Of a DNA stretch of 43,275 nucleotides, positions 22,874-31,936 are shown in pieces. Below the pieces are notes generated by a model. It did no database searches and was not told the origin of the DNA. It saw only the letters and a program-made list of their open reading frames with translations. The stretch is from the NCBI RefSeq assembly GCF_025869345.1, contig NZ_JAOZVW010000077.1:1-43275 (forward strand), given 5' to 3'. How positions within the stretch are numbered: the first letter of the stretch is position 1; each line of letters starts with the position of its first letter. Origin of the DNA: Sphingopyxis sp. (GTDB taxonomy: Bacteria; Pseudomonadota; Alphaproteobacteria; Sphingomonadales; Sphingomonadaceae). The translations under genes and the position numbers were made by a program.

Positions 22874-24850
22874 ATGCGTTTACTCCATAAAGCCATGATC
22901 GGGCTTGCCGCGATCGCGGCGGTTCCGCTCGCGGCGCAGGGCCCGGTCCCCGCGCCCGCCGCCAGGACGGTCGAGGCACCGCCCTTGCCGCCATCGAAAC
23001 CCACGCAGGCGGCGACGCTCAACGCGACCGATCTCGAAGCCTTTCTCGACGGCTTCCTGCCCTATGCGCTCGACCGCGCGCGCATTCCTGGGGCGGTCGT
23101 CGTCGTCGTGCGCGGCGACGGGGTCGTGCTCGAAAAGGGCTATGGCTATGCCGACGTCGCGACGCACAAGCCCGTGTCGGCGGAAACCACGCTGTTCCGG
23201 CCGGGATCGGTGTCGAAGCTCTTCACCTGGACCGCAGTGATGCAGCAGGTCGAGGCGGGCAAGCTCGACCTCGACAAGGATGTGAACACCTATCTCGACT
23301 TCAAGATTCCGCCTTTCCAGGGCAAGCCGGTCACGCTGCGCAACATCATGACGCACACCGCAGGTTTCGAGGAATCGGTGCGCTACCTGATCAGCAACGA
23401 TCCGAAGGCGGCGATGCCGCTCAAGAAGCTGTTGCCGATTGCGCTGCCCGAGCGCGTGTTCGCGCCCGGAACGACGCCCGCTTACTCGAACTATGCGACC
23501 GCGCTCGCGGGCTATATCGTCGAGCGCGTCAGCGGCGAGCCCTTTGACGATTATATCGACAATCATATCTTCAAGCCGCTCGGCATGGCGCATGCGACCT
23601 TCCGCCAGCCGCTTCCGAAGGCGCTCGTTCCCGATATGGCGAGCGGCTATCCCGACATTACGCAGAAGGCGCGGCCGTTCGAAATGGTGATTCCGGCGCC
23701 CGCGGGCAGCCTGTCGGCGAGCGGCGCCGACATGGGCAAGTTCATGATCGCGCATCTGAACGACGGCGCGGGGCTGCTGAAGCCCGAAACCGCGAAGCTG
23801 ATGCACGATTACAAGGCGCCCGGCGTCGGCCCGCTCAACAGCATGGCGCTCGGCTTCTACGAACAATGGGTCAACGGCCACCGCGCGATCGCGCACGGCG
23901 GCGACACCGTCTGGTTCCACTCCTATCTGTGGCTGTTCCCCGACGCGGACGTCGGCGTCTTCATCTCGATGAACAGCCCGGGCAAGGAAGGCGGCGCGGG
24001 CGCGGTGCGCAGCGCGCTGTTCCATGAATTTGCCGACCGCTACCTGCCCGGCCCCGCGCCGACGGGGCGGGTCGACGCGAAGACCGCGAAGCAGCATGCC
24101 GAAATGATGGTCGGGCATTATGTCACCAGCCGCGGATCGTTCACCAATTTCATGAGTCTGTTCGGCCTGCTCGGCCAGCCGACGGTGACGCTGACCGAGG
24201 ACGGCAAGATCAGCGTGCCGGGGCTCGACGGCCTCAGCGCCGGCGCGCGCGACTGGGTGGAGGTCGAGCCCTTCGTCTGGCGCGACACCGGCACCGGCGA
24301 ACGCCTCGCCGCCGACGTCAAGGACGGCAAGGTCGTGCGCTGGAGCCTCGACGCCGGATCGCCCTTCATGGTCTTCGATCCCGCGCCAGCCGGCACCAAT
24401 GCGGCGTGGCTGATGCCCGCGCTGATCGCGGCGCTCGGCATCGCGCTGCTCGCCGCGCTCGCCTGGCCGGTGCGCGCGCTGGTGCGGCGCCGCTTCGGCG
24501 CGAGCTTCGCGCTCGAGGGCAAGCCGCTCCGCGCGTATCGCCTGTCGCGCGTCTTCGCGTGGCTGGCGCTGGCCGCGGTCGCGGGCTGGTTCGGCCTGAT
24601 CGCGGCCTTCTCCGCCGATATCGGCAGCATCGGCGGGCCGCTCGACTGGCTGATCCAGCTGCTGCGCGTCCTGACGCCGCTCGCTGCCTTCGGGCTGCTG
24701 GCGACCGCCGCCTGGCACCTGTGGCTCAGCATCCAGGGCAAGCGCAAATGGACGATGAAGCTCGGCGCGGTGCTGCTCGTCCTCGCCGGGCTGGTCCTCG
24801 TCTGGGTGACGCTCGCCTACCATCTCTATGGCTTCGGGATGGTCTATTGA
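22874..24850 (+). CDS. Serine hydrolase (class C beta-lactamase / D-aminopeptidase fold) with C-terminal membrane domain
   Basis: This 658-residue protein has a signal sequence (MIGLAAIAAVPLAAQ), a beta-lactamase-fold domain with S112-x-x-K115 (PGSVSKLF), Y-S-N (TPAYSNYA) and H-G-G (IAHGGDTV), and about four transmembrane helices over the last 145 residues. ATG 22874 has GGGGAAGAGG upstream. The active site faces the periplasm. The fold covers D-aminopeptidases, DD-peptidases and esterases. Its position before dgcA argues for hydrolysis of D-amino-acid-containing peptides. The stop overlaps the dgcA start by 1 bp (TGATG). Confidence 0.82.
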   Translation: MRLLHKAMIGLAAIAAVPLAAQGPVPAPAARTVEAPPLPPSKPTQAATLNATDLEAFLDGFLPYALDRARIPGAVVVVVRGDGVVLEKGYGYADVATHKPVSAETTLFRPGSVSKLFTWTAVMQQVEAGKLDLDKDVNTYLDFKIPPFQGKPVTLRNIMTHTAGFEESVRYLISNDPKAAMPLKKLLPIALPERVFAPGTTPAYSNYATALAGYIVERVSGEPFDDYIDNHIFKPLGMAHATFRQPLPKALVPDMASGYPDITQKARPFEMVIPAPAGSLSASGADMGKFMIAHLNDGAGLLKPETAKLMHDYKAPGVGPLNSMALGFYEQWVNGHRAIAHGGDTVWFHSYLWLFPDADVGVFISMNSPGKEGGAGAVRSALFHEFADRYLPGPAPTGRVDAKTAKQHAEMMVGHYVTSRGSFTNFMSLFGLLGQPTVTLTEDGKISVPGLDGLSAGARDWVEVEPFVWRDTGTGERLAADVKDGKVVRWSLDAGSPFMVFDPAPAGTNAAWLMPALIAALGIALLAALAWPVRALVRRRFGASFALEGKPLRAYRLSRVFAWLALAAVAGWFGLIAAFSADIGSIGGPLDWLIQLLRVLTPLAAFGLLATAAWHLWLSIQGKRKWTMKLGAVLLVLAGLVLVWVTLAYHLYGFGMVY

Positions 24851-25857
24851 TGGCGGCGCAGGGCCTTCGCGGATTGACGCTCGACCTTCGGGTCGAGCGT
24901 TTTCCCTATCACCAGCCGTTCCGCATCGCGGGCCATGTCTTTACCGAGACGGCGCTGCTCGTCGCCGAGCTTTCGGACGGGACGCACGCCGGGCGCGGCG
25001 AGGGGGCCGGGGTCTATTATCTCGGCGACGATATCGACCATATGGTCGCCGAAGCGGCCGCAGTGCGCGGCGCGATCGAGCAGGGGGCGACGCGCGCGGA
25101 CCTTCAGACCTTGTTGCCGCCCGGCGGTGCGCGCAACGCGCTCGACTGCGCTTTCTGGGATCTCGAGGCGAAGCAGCAGGGGCGGCCGGTGTGGGAACTG
25201 GCGGGGCTGAATGCGCCGCAGCCGCTGCGCTCGACGCTGACGCTCGGCGCCGACGACCCGGATATCATGGCGAAGGCCGCGCTCGCGATCGATCCGGAGG
25301 CGCCGGTGAAGGTCAAGCTGACCGGCGACCTCGGCGACGATATCGCGCGCGTCGCCGCGATCCGCGCCGCGCGCCCCGATGCCTGGATCGGCGTCGATGC
25401 GAACCAGGGCTATGATGTCGGCACGCTCGCCGACCTGCTGCCGGTGCTGGTCGAGGCGCGCGTCGCGCAGCTCGAACAGCCGTTGAAACGCGGGCGCGAG
25501 GCCGATCTCGACGGGCTCAAGCGACCCTTGCCCTTCGTCGCCGACGAGAGCGCGCTGTCGCTCGCCGATACCGCCTCGCTCGTCGGGCGCTTCGACGTCG
25601 TCAATATCAAGCTCGATAAATGCGGCGGGCTGACCGAGGGGCTCGCGATCGCGCGGCAGGCGAAAAGGCTCGGGCTCGACGTGATGGTCGGCAACATGAT
25701 GGGCACCAGTCTGTCGATGGCGCCCTCTTATCTCGTCGGGCAGCTTTGCGACATCGTCGATCTCGACGGGCCGACCTTCCTTGCGTGCGACCGCGACCCC
25801 GGCGTCGTCTATCGCGGCGGCATGATCGACTGTCCCGACGCGGTGTGGGGGAATTAA
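24850..25857 (+). CDS. dgcA: Enolase-superfamily racemase, DgcA-type (N-acetyl-D-glutamate racemase)
   Basis: This 335-residue protein belongs to the muconate-lactonizing/dipeptide-epimerase subgroup. Catalytic bases are K154-x-K156 (VKVKLTG) and K254 (NIKLDK). Mg ligands are D183 (GVDANQGYD), E209 (QLEQPL) and D232 (VADESA). In the reported D-glutamate pathway DgcA racemises N-acetyl-D-glutamate to the L form after DgcN acetylates D-glutamate. A DgcN homologue lies one gene downstream, supporting this over Ala-Glu dipeptide epimerase, which stays an alternative given the peptidases around it. Confidence 0.78.
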   Translation: MAAQGLRGLTLDLRVERFPYHQPFRIAGHVFTETALLVAELSDGTHAGRGEGAGVYYLGDDIDHMVAEAAAVRGAIEQGATRADLQTLLPPGGARNALDCAFWDLEAKQQGRPVWELAGLNAPQPLRSTLTLGADDPDIMAKAALAIDPEAPVKVKLTGDLGDDIARVAAIRAARPDAWIGVDANQGYDVGTLADLLPVLVEARVAQLEQPLKRGREADLDGLKRPLPFVADESALSLADTASLVGRFDVVNIKLDKCGGLTEGLAIARQAKRLGLDVMVGNMMGTSLSMAPSYLVGQLCDIVDLDGPTFLACDRDPGVVYRGGMIDCPDAVWGN

Positions 25858-25863
25858 GTTGTA

Positions 25864-25906
25864 TGTCCTAATCGGATTGACAATTTTCTGATTAGGACAA
25901 TAAATA
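25864..25906 (+). promoter_or_regulatory. Promoter embedded in 10 bp inverted repeat (copy B)
   Basis: TGTCCTAATC (25864-25873) and GATTAGGACA (25890-25899) form a perfect inverted repeat with a 16 nt spacer. The spacer holds a -35 TTGACA (25877-25882), and TAAATA (25901-25906) is a -10 candidate. A regulator on both half-sites would cover the -35 and spacer and block polymerase. The sequence TTGACAATTTTCT is shared with 22752. Confidence 0.65.
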
Positions 25907-25981
25907 CTCCATCGGCAATTTTTGAAGCATGGGACTCGCTTTGCAGAGCCCGGCGCTCAGCGGAAAAATTGGGGGCACGTC

Positions 25982-28171
25982 ATGAAACAAGATTTTCTGG
26001 TCGCCGGCAGCATCATCGCCCTGGTCATCAGCCTGCCGGCGCAGGCTCAGGAGCGCGACGAGGCCGAAATCGTCGTTACCGCGCAAAAGCGCGAGCAGGC
26101 GCTGATCGACGTGCCGCAATCGGTATCGGTGGTGAGCGGCGCTACGCTCGAGAAGCAGCAGGCGGTGACCTTTCAGGATTTCGCAAAGCTCGTTCCCGGG
26201 TTGCAGCTCGAACAGAGCAATGCCGGCGAGGGGCGCCTGGTGCTGCGCGGCGTCAACACCGGCGGCGTTGCCTCGACCGTATCGACCTATATTGACGAGA
26301 CGCCTTTCGGTTCGTCGAGCGGCCAGAACAACGGTGCGATCCTGGCGGGTGAGTTCGATACCTTCGACGTCGATCGCGTCGAAGTGCTTCGCGGACCGCA
26401 AGGCACATTGTACGGAGCGAGCTCGCTGGGCGGGGTTCTCAAATTCGTGACCAACCGGCCCGATCCCGGCGCCTTCGAGGCGCGGGTCAGGGGGACGGCC
26501 GAAACCACCGACGGCGGCGCCATGTCCTATATGGGGCAGGCGCTGATCAACCTGCCGCTCTCCGACAAGGCGGCGCTACGCGCATCGGGTTTCTATCGAT
26601 CCTATGGCGGATACATCGACTCGGTCGGGACGGCCGGGTCCGATGTCGAAAAGAATATCAACGGATCGAAGAGCTACGGTGGCCGTATCTCCGCATTGAT
26701 CGCGCCCAGCGAACGCTTCTCGATCCGGCTGACGGCGCTGCTGCAGGATTTCGACAGCGATAGCGGAAGCACGATCGATGCCGATCCGGCAACGCTCAGC
26801 CCGCTTTACGGCGGCCTGACCAAATCGCAATATGTGCCAGAGTTCACCAAGGTCAAATATCGCCTCTACAACGGCACCCTTGACTGGGATTTCGGATTCG
26901 CCGAACTGCTATCCTCGACCAGCTATGCCATCCAGGACGTCACGCTTCGTGACGATCTGACCACCGCTTATGGCGCGGCGCTCGGTGTTCCAAGCGACAT
27001 TGGTCTGGCCCAGATGACCAACCTCACCAAGTGGACGCAGGAAATCCGGCTCCAGTCGCCGGTCGACGACAGCTTCGAATGGCTCGTCGGCGGCTATTAC
27101 ACCCGCGAGAAGGGCGGTATCTTCCAGCGGATCGATCTTTTCGAACCGGGGACGCTCAATGTCGATCCGTTGATGCCGGACGTCGCCGACATCTTCACCA
27201 CCTCGACCTATAAGGAATATGCGGCCTTCGGTAACGCGACGGTCCACATCGGTCCGCGCTTCGATATCACGCTGGGCGGGCGCTACAGCCATAACAAGCA
27301 GTTCGCCGACCAGGGCGGCACCGGGCTGCTTGCGCCCCCGCCGCTCGAATCTACCTCGTCCGAGAATGTTTTCACCTGGTCGGGTTCGGCGAAATACAAG
27401 CTGTCGAGCAATATCGCGCTCTACACGCGGGTCGCGAAGGGGTTTCGCCCGGGCGGACCCAACCTGCTGCCACCCAATGTGCCGGCCGGCACGCCGCGAA
27501 CCTATAGTTCGGATTCGCTGATCAGTTACGAAGCCGGCATCAAGGCGGAGACGGCCGATCGCAGCTTTTCGATCGATGCCGCTGCTTTTCATATCGACTG
27601 GACCGACATTCAGCTATTCACGGTGATCAACAATTTCGGCCTCAATGCGAATGGCGGTAAAGCGAAGAGCGACGGGTTCGAATTGACCGCCACGTTCAGG
27701 CCGACGCGTGGCTTCGTCTTCTCGCTCAACGGGGCTTATACCAACGCCCGGCTCAAGACCGATACCGATCCCAACGTCGGCGGTCTCGCGGGCGACCGCT
27801 TGCCGTTCACGCCGAAGTTTAACGTCAACGCCAATGTCGATTACAACTGGAGCCTCGGCGCCGACAGCGAGGCCTTCGTCGGCGCGTCGCTGCGATCACT
27901 CTCGAAGCAGCGCGCCAATTTCGACGCTGGTTTTGGGGCGCTATATGGTCTTGATCGGCCCGTCGTCCCTTCCTACGAAGTGATCGACCTGCGCGCAGGC
28001 GTCGATTTCGGGCGTTTCTCGGTCGAAGTCTTTGCGAAAAATCTGGGTAACAGCCGCGGCATCACCGATGTCGGCACGGGCGGCGGCTTGCCCGTCGCAC
28101 CGAATGGTGCGATCACCACCGGCGTCATCCGGCCACGGACCGTAGGTGTGACGCTGGGGGCCGGATTCTAG
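25982..28171 (+). CDS. TonB-dependent outer-membrane receptor, candidate D-amino-acid/peptide uptake
   Basis: This 729-residue receptor has a signal peptide (SIIALVISLPAQAQ), TonB box AEIVVTAQKREQALIDVPQS, plug motif VDRVEVLRGPQGTLYGASSLGG and a beta-barrel ending VTLGAGF. ATG 25982 gives a standard signal peptide; the ATG at 25922 is rejected. It has its own promoter inside the locus and ends 2 bp before dgcN, so dgcN and the following genes can be read from it. Codon use is less GC-biased than in dgcA and dgcN on either side, suggesting a different evolutionary history. The ligand is inferred to be a peptide or amino-acid derivative. Confidence 0.88.
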   Translation: MKQDFLVAGSIIALVISLPAQAQERDEAEIVVTAQKREQALIDVPQSVSVVSGATLEKQQAVTFQDFAKLVPGLQLEQSNAGEGRLVLRGVNTGGVASTVSTYIDETPFGSSSGQNNGAILAGEFDTFDVDRVEVLRGPQGTLYGASSLGGVLKFVTNRPDPGAFEARVRGTAETTDGGAMSYMGQALINLPLSDKAALRASGFYRSYGGYIDSVGTAGSDVEKNINGSKSYGGRISALIAPSERFSIRLTALLQDFDSDSGSTIDADPATLSPLYGGLTKSQYVPEFTKVKYRLYNGTLDWDFGFAELLSSTSYAIQDVTLRDDLTTAYGAALGVPSDIGLAQMTNLTKWTQEIRLQSPVDDSFEWLVGGYYTREKGGIFQRIDLFEPGTLNVDPLMPDVADIFTTSTYKEYAAFGNATVHIGPRFDITLGGRYSHNKQFADQGGTGLLAPPPLESTSSENVFTWSGSAKYKLSSNIALYTRVAKGFRPGGPNLLPPNVPAGTPRTYSSDSLISYEAGIKAETADRSFSIDAAAFHIDWTDIQLFTVINNFGLNANGGKAKSDGFELTATFRPTRGFVFSLNGAYTNARLKTDTDPNVGGLAGDRLPFTPKFNVNANVDYNWSLGADSEAFVGASLRSLSKQRANFDAGFGALYGLDRPVVPSYEVIDLRAGVDFGRFSVEVFAKNLGNSRGITDVGTGGGLPVAPNGAITTGVIRPRTVGVTLGAGF

Positions 28172-28173
28172 AT

Positions 28174-29232
28174 ATGTCCATTCCGAAGATCGAGCTATCG
28201 ATGTCTTCCGGGCCGGAGGGCGTTCCCGCCCTGCCGCAGCCCTATCTCCTCTTCCTCGGCGATACGGTCGAGGCCGGCTATGCCAAGACCGCCTTCGGGC
28301 TGGCCGACTGGGCGGCCGACCGCTGCGTCGGCGAATGGTCGGTCGCGGGCTGCACCGTCACCACCGGCCTGCCGCCGATGGCGCCCGCCGAAGCGCGGGC
28401 GGCGGGAGCGCGGTCGCTGGTGATCGGGGTCGCCAACCAGGGCGGGGTGATCGGCGAAAGCTGGATCGCAGCGCTCGTCGAGGCGATGGAGGCGGGACTT
28501 GACATCGTCAGCGGGCTCCACGCTCGCCTCGCGAGCGTGCCCGCGCTGGCCGAGGCGGCGCGGCGCACCGGACGGCGGCTGATCGACGTCCGCACCCCGC
28601 CGCCATCGATCCCGGTCGGCAATGGGCGGAAACGCAGCGGCAAGAGGTTGCTGACGGTCGGCACCGACTGCGCGCTGGGGAAGAAATATACCGCGCTCGC
28701 GCTGCACCGCGCTTTCCTCGAACGCGGGATCGCCGCCGATTTCCGCGCGACCGGCCAGACCGGCATCATGATTGCGGGCGGCGGGATGCCGATGGACGCC
28801 GTGGTCTCGGATTTCGAGGCGGGCGCGGCGGAGATGCTGAGCCCCGACGCGGCGGCGGACCATTGGGACCTGATCGAGGGGCAGGGGTCGATCTTCAATC
28901 CCGCCTATGCCGCGGTGTCGCTCGGCCTGCTTCATGGCAGCCAGCCAGACGTCTTCGTCGTCTGCCATGATCCGACGCGCAAGGTGATCCTGGGGATGGA
29001 GAGTTTCGCGCTGCCGACGATCGAGGAGGTGATCGACCTGACGATCCGCCTCGGCAGCCGGACGAACCCGGCGATCCGCTGCGGCGGGGTCTGCCTCAAT
29101 ACCGCGAGCTTCGACGCCGACGGCGCCGAGGCGCTGATGGCGGCCGAGCGCGCGCGGCTCGGGCTGCCGGTCGCCGATCCGATCCGCGGCGGCGCGGGGT
29201 TCGACGCGCTCGTGGATGCCATCCTCGCATGA
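28174..29232 (+). CDS. dgcN: DUF1611 protein, DgcN-type (D-glutamate N-acetyltransferase)
   Basis: This 352-residue protein has an N-terminal Rossmann-like part (residues 20-140) and a C-terminal P-loop-like domain with GTDCALGKK at 163-171. Later motifs GQTGIMIAGGG and EGQGSIFNPAY are typical of DUF1611. In the described D-glutamate pathway DgcN acetylates D-glutamate before DgcA racemises it. Here dgcN and dgcA are separated by a TonB receptor rather than adjacent. ATG 28174 is 2 bp after the receptor stop. The next gene overlaps by ATGA. Confidence 0.8.
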   Translation: MSIPKIELSMSSGPEGVPALPQPYLLFLGDTVEAGYAKTAFGLADWAADRCVGEWSVAGCTVTTGLPPMAPAEARAAGARSLVIGVANQGGVIGESWIAALVEAMEAGLDIVSGLHARLASVPALAEAARRTGRRLIDVRTPPPSIPVGNGRKRSGKRLLTVGTDCALGKKYTALALHRAFLERGIAADFRATGQTGIMIAGGGMPMDAVVSDFEAGAAEMLSPDAAADHWDLIEGQGSIFNPAYAAVSLGLLHGSQPDVFVVCHDPTRKVILGMESFALPTIEEVIDLTIRLGSRTNPAIRCGGVCLNTASFDADGAEALMAAERARLGLPVADPIRGGAGFDALVDAILA

Positions 29233-30362
29233 CGGCCGGCGCGGCGAACCCCAGCCGGTTCCAGCGCTTCCTGCTCCCCGGCTTCGCGCTGAAGGCCGTG
29301 ATCATCGGCGGCGGCTATGCGACCGGCCGCGAGCTCGCCGAATATTTCGTGCCCTCGGGGCCGTGGGGCGGGCTTGCCGCGATGCTGCTCGCGACCGGCA
29401 TCTGGAGCCTCGTCGCCGCGCTGACCTTCGCGCTCGCGCGCCAGCTCGGCGCTTATGACTATCGCGCCTTCTTCAAGGGGCTGCTCGGCCCCGGCTGGAT
29501 CGCGTTCGAGGCGGCGTATATCATCTTCGTCATCCTGATCCTCGCGGTGTTCGGCGCGGCGGCGGCGGCGATCGGCGCTGCGACCTTCGGCTGGCCCGAA
29601 TGGGCGGGCGCGCTGCTGCTCGCCGTCCTGATCGTCGCGGTGACCGCGCGCGGGACCGGCGTCGTCGAGCAGATGTTCAAATATGTCTCGATCCTCCTCT
29701 ACACCGTCTATGCGCTGTTCCTGATCCTCGCGCTCGCGCGCTTCGGCGGGCCGATTGCGGAGGGGTTCGCCGCCGCGCCGCCGCCTTCGGGCGACTGGAT
29801 GGCGGGGGGCGTCACCTATGCGAGCTATAATATCGTCGGCGCGGTGGTGATCCTGCCGGTGCTTCGGCACCTGACCAGCCAGCGCGACGCGGTGGTCGCG
29901 GGGCTGATCGCGGGGCCGCTGTCGATGCTGCCCGCGGTGCTCTTCTTCGTCGCGATGATGGCCTTCTATCCCGCGATCGGCGCCGAGACGCTGCCGTCCG
30001 ATTTCCTGCTTCGCCAGATGAACGTGCCGGGCTTTCACATCCTGTTTCAGGTGATGATCCTCGCGGCGCTGCTCGAAAGCGGCGCGGGCGCGGTGCACGC
30101 GATCAACGAGCGTATCTCGGGCGCTGTCGAGAGCCGTGGGCGCCCCGCGCTCGGCGCCGGGGCGCGGGCGCTGATCGGCGCGGCGATCCTTACCGGCTGC
30201 ATGTTCGTCGCCGGCGAAATCGGCCTCGTCGACCTGATCGCGAGCGGATATCGCTTCCTTGCCTGGCTGTTCCTCGCCGTCTTCGTCGTGCCGCTGCTCA
30301 CGCTCGGCACCTGGCGCCTGCTGCGCCCTTCGTCCGCTCCCCCATTGGAGGCCCTGCCATGA
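29229..30362 (+). CDS. YkvI-like membrane permease
   Basis: This 377-residue integral membrane protein has about 10 helices, starting FALKAVIIGGGYATGRELAEYF, which resembles the first broken helix of APC/LeuT-fold amino-acid carriers; it looks like the uncharacterised YkvI family. ATG 29229 overlaps dgcN (ATGA) and the stop overlaps the next serine hydrolase (ATGA). Such tight coupling to dgcN suggests inner-membrane uptake of a D-amino acid or dipeptide. Its substrate has not been established for the family, as far as I know. Confidence 0.72.
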   Translation: MTAGAANPSRFQRFLLPGFALKAVIIGGGYATGRELAEYFVPSGPWGGLAAMLLATGIWSLVAALTFALARQLGAYDYRAFFKGLLGPGWIAFEAAYIIFVILILAVFGAAAAAIGAATFGWPEWAGALLLAVLIVAVTARGTGVVEQMFKYVSILLYTVYALFLILALARFGGPIAEGFAAAPPPSGDWMAGGVTYASYNIVGAVVILPVLRHLTSQRDAVVAGLIAGPLSMLPAVLFFVAMMAFYPAIGAETLPSDFLLRQMNVPGFHILFQVMILAALLESGAGAVHAINERISGAVESRGRPALGAGARALIGAAILTGCMFVAGEIGLVDLIASGYRFLAWLFLAVFVVPLLTLGTWRLLRPSSAPPLEALP

Positions 30363-31936
30363 AAGTGCTTCGTCTGCTCGCCCTGCCGCTGCTGCTGTCC
30401 GTTGCCGCGCCCGCCTGGGCCGACCCGCCCGCCGACATCGGCGAAAGCGTCGAGGCGCTGCGGCAAAAGGTCGGCGCGCCCGGCGTGTCGATCGCGATCG
30501 TCGAGGACGGCAAGACCACGCTCGCGCGCGGCTGGGGCGTGCGCAAGCTCGGCGAGAGCGCGCCCATCGACGGCGAGACCATCTTCCAGACCGGGTCGAC
30601 CGGCAAGGCGATGACCGCCGCGGTGCTGGCGGTGCTCGTCGACGAGGGCCGGATCGCGTGGGACGATCCGGTCATCAAGCATATGCCCTGGTTCCGCATG
30701 TACGACCCGTGGGTGACGCGCGAGATCACGATCCGCGACCTGCTCGTCCATCGCAGCGGGCTAGGGCTGGGGCAGGGCGACCTGATGTTCGTGCCGCGCA
30801 CCAACCTCACCCGCAAGCAGACCGCCGAGCATGTCGCTTTCCTCAAGCCCCGGACGAGTTTCCGTTCGGCCTATGCCTATGACAATATCCTCTACGCCGT
30901 CGCGGGGCAGCTCATCGAGGAGGTCACGGGGCAGCGCTGGGAGGATTTCATCCGCGAGCGCGTGCTGCGCGCGGGCGGCATGAAGAATGCGACGAGCGAC
31001 AGCGAGGATCGCTTCCGCATCCCCAACCGGAGCTGGCCGCACGCGCGCCTGTCGGGCGTGCTGCGCGGGATCGGGCCGCAGCAGGTGCTCGACGAGCGCG
31101 ACGAACTCGGCCGCAACGGCGCGCCCGCGGGCGGGCTCGCGCTCAGCGCCGAGGATATGGCGGCGTGGCTCAAGATCCAGCTCGCGCACGGCGCGCTCCC
31201 CGACGGCAAGCGATTGTTCAGCGAGAAGCAGGCGGCCGAAATGTGGGCGCCGGTGACGCCGATGCCGATCACCCCGCTGCCTGACGCGCTGAAGCCCGCG
31301 CAGCCGACGCAGCAGGCCTATGCGCTCGGCTGGCAGGTGCAGGATTATCGCGGCCACCGCATCATCCAGCACGGCGGCGGCGTCTTCGGATCGATCACGC
31401 GGGTCGTGATGATCCCCGACAAAAATGTCGGCTTCGCGATCATGATGAACAGCGAGGACAGCGGCATGCTGCTCGGCCTGACTTACGAACTGCTCGACCA
31501 TTATCTGGACCAGCCCGACTATGGCTGGACCCGGAAATGGGAGGATTGGTATCAGGCGCGGCTCGCGGGCGGGGTCGAATATCTCAAGCAGGCGAAGGCG
31601 TCGCCCGCCAAATCGGGGCCGTCGCTGCCGCTCGCGGGCTATGCGGGGCGCTACCGCGATCCCTGGTACGGCGATGTGGTGATCGGGTCGGGGGCGAAGG
31701 GGCTGACGATCGATTTCACCTCGACGCCGCGCATGGCAGGGCGGCTCAAGCATTGGCAATATGACAGCTTCATTACCGATTTCGACGATCCGGCGATCGA
31801 GCCCGCCTATGTGACCTTCGCGCTCGACGCCGAGGGCAAAGTGACTGGCGTGACGATGAAGGCGGTCAGCCAGATCGCCGATTTCAGCTGGGACTATCAG
31901 GACCTCGACCTGAAGCCCGTGGAGGACAAGAAATGA
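30359..31936 (+). CDS. Serine hydrolase (beta-lactamase / D-aminopeptidase fold)
   Basis: This 525-residue protein has a signal peptide (LLALPLLLSVAAPAWA) and a penicillin-recognising fold with S80-x-x-K83 (TGSTGKAM), Y-x-N (AYDNILY) and H-G-G (IQHGGGVF). A C-terminal beta-rich domain of about 130 residues (AGYAGRYRDPWYGDV) is of the DUF3471 type. It overlaps both neighbours by ATGA. It is periplasmic and probably cleaves D-amino-acid peptides or amides. It is a second, divergent enzyme of this fold in the same locus, without the membrane tail of the first. Confidence 0.82.
   Translation: MKVLRLLALPLLLSVAAPAWADPPADIGESVEALRQKVGAPGVSIAIVEDGKTTLARGWGVRKLGESAPIDGETIFQTGSTGKAMTAAVLAVLVDEGRIAWDDPVIKHMPWFRMYDPWVTREITIRDLLVHRSGLGLGQGDLMFVPRTNLTRKQTAEHVAFLKPRTSFRSAYAYDNILYAVAGQLIEEVTGQRWEDFIRERVLRAGGMKNATSDSEDRFRIPNRSWPHARLSGVLRGIGPQQVLDERDELGRNGAPAGGLALSAEDMAAWLKIQLAHGALPDGKRLFSEKQAAEMWAPVTPMPITPLPDALKPAQPTQQAYALGWQVQDYRGHRIIQHGGGVFGSITRVVMIPDKNVGFAIMMNSEDSGMLLGLTYELLDHYLDQPDYGWTRKWEDWYQARLAGGVEYLKQAKASPAKSGPSLPLAGYAGRYRDPWYGDVVIGSGAKGLTIDFTSTPRMAGRLKHWQYDSFITDFDDPAIEPAYVTFALDAEGKVTGVTMKAVSQIADFSWDYQDLDLKPVEDKK

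Noticed and set aside
22880..24823. 647-residue minus-strand open frame opposite the first serine hydrolase
   Set aside because: Antisense shadow with no motif; the opposite strand has a full active site and signal peptide.
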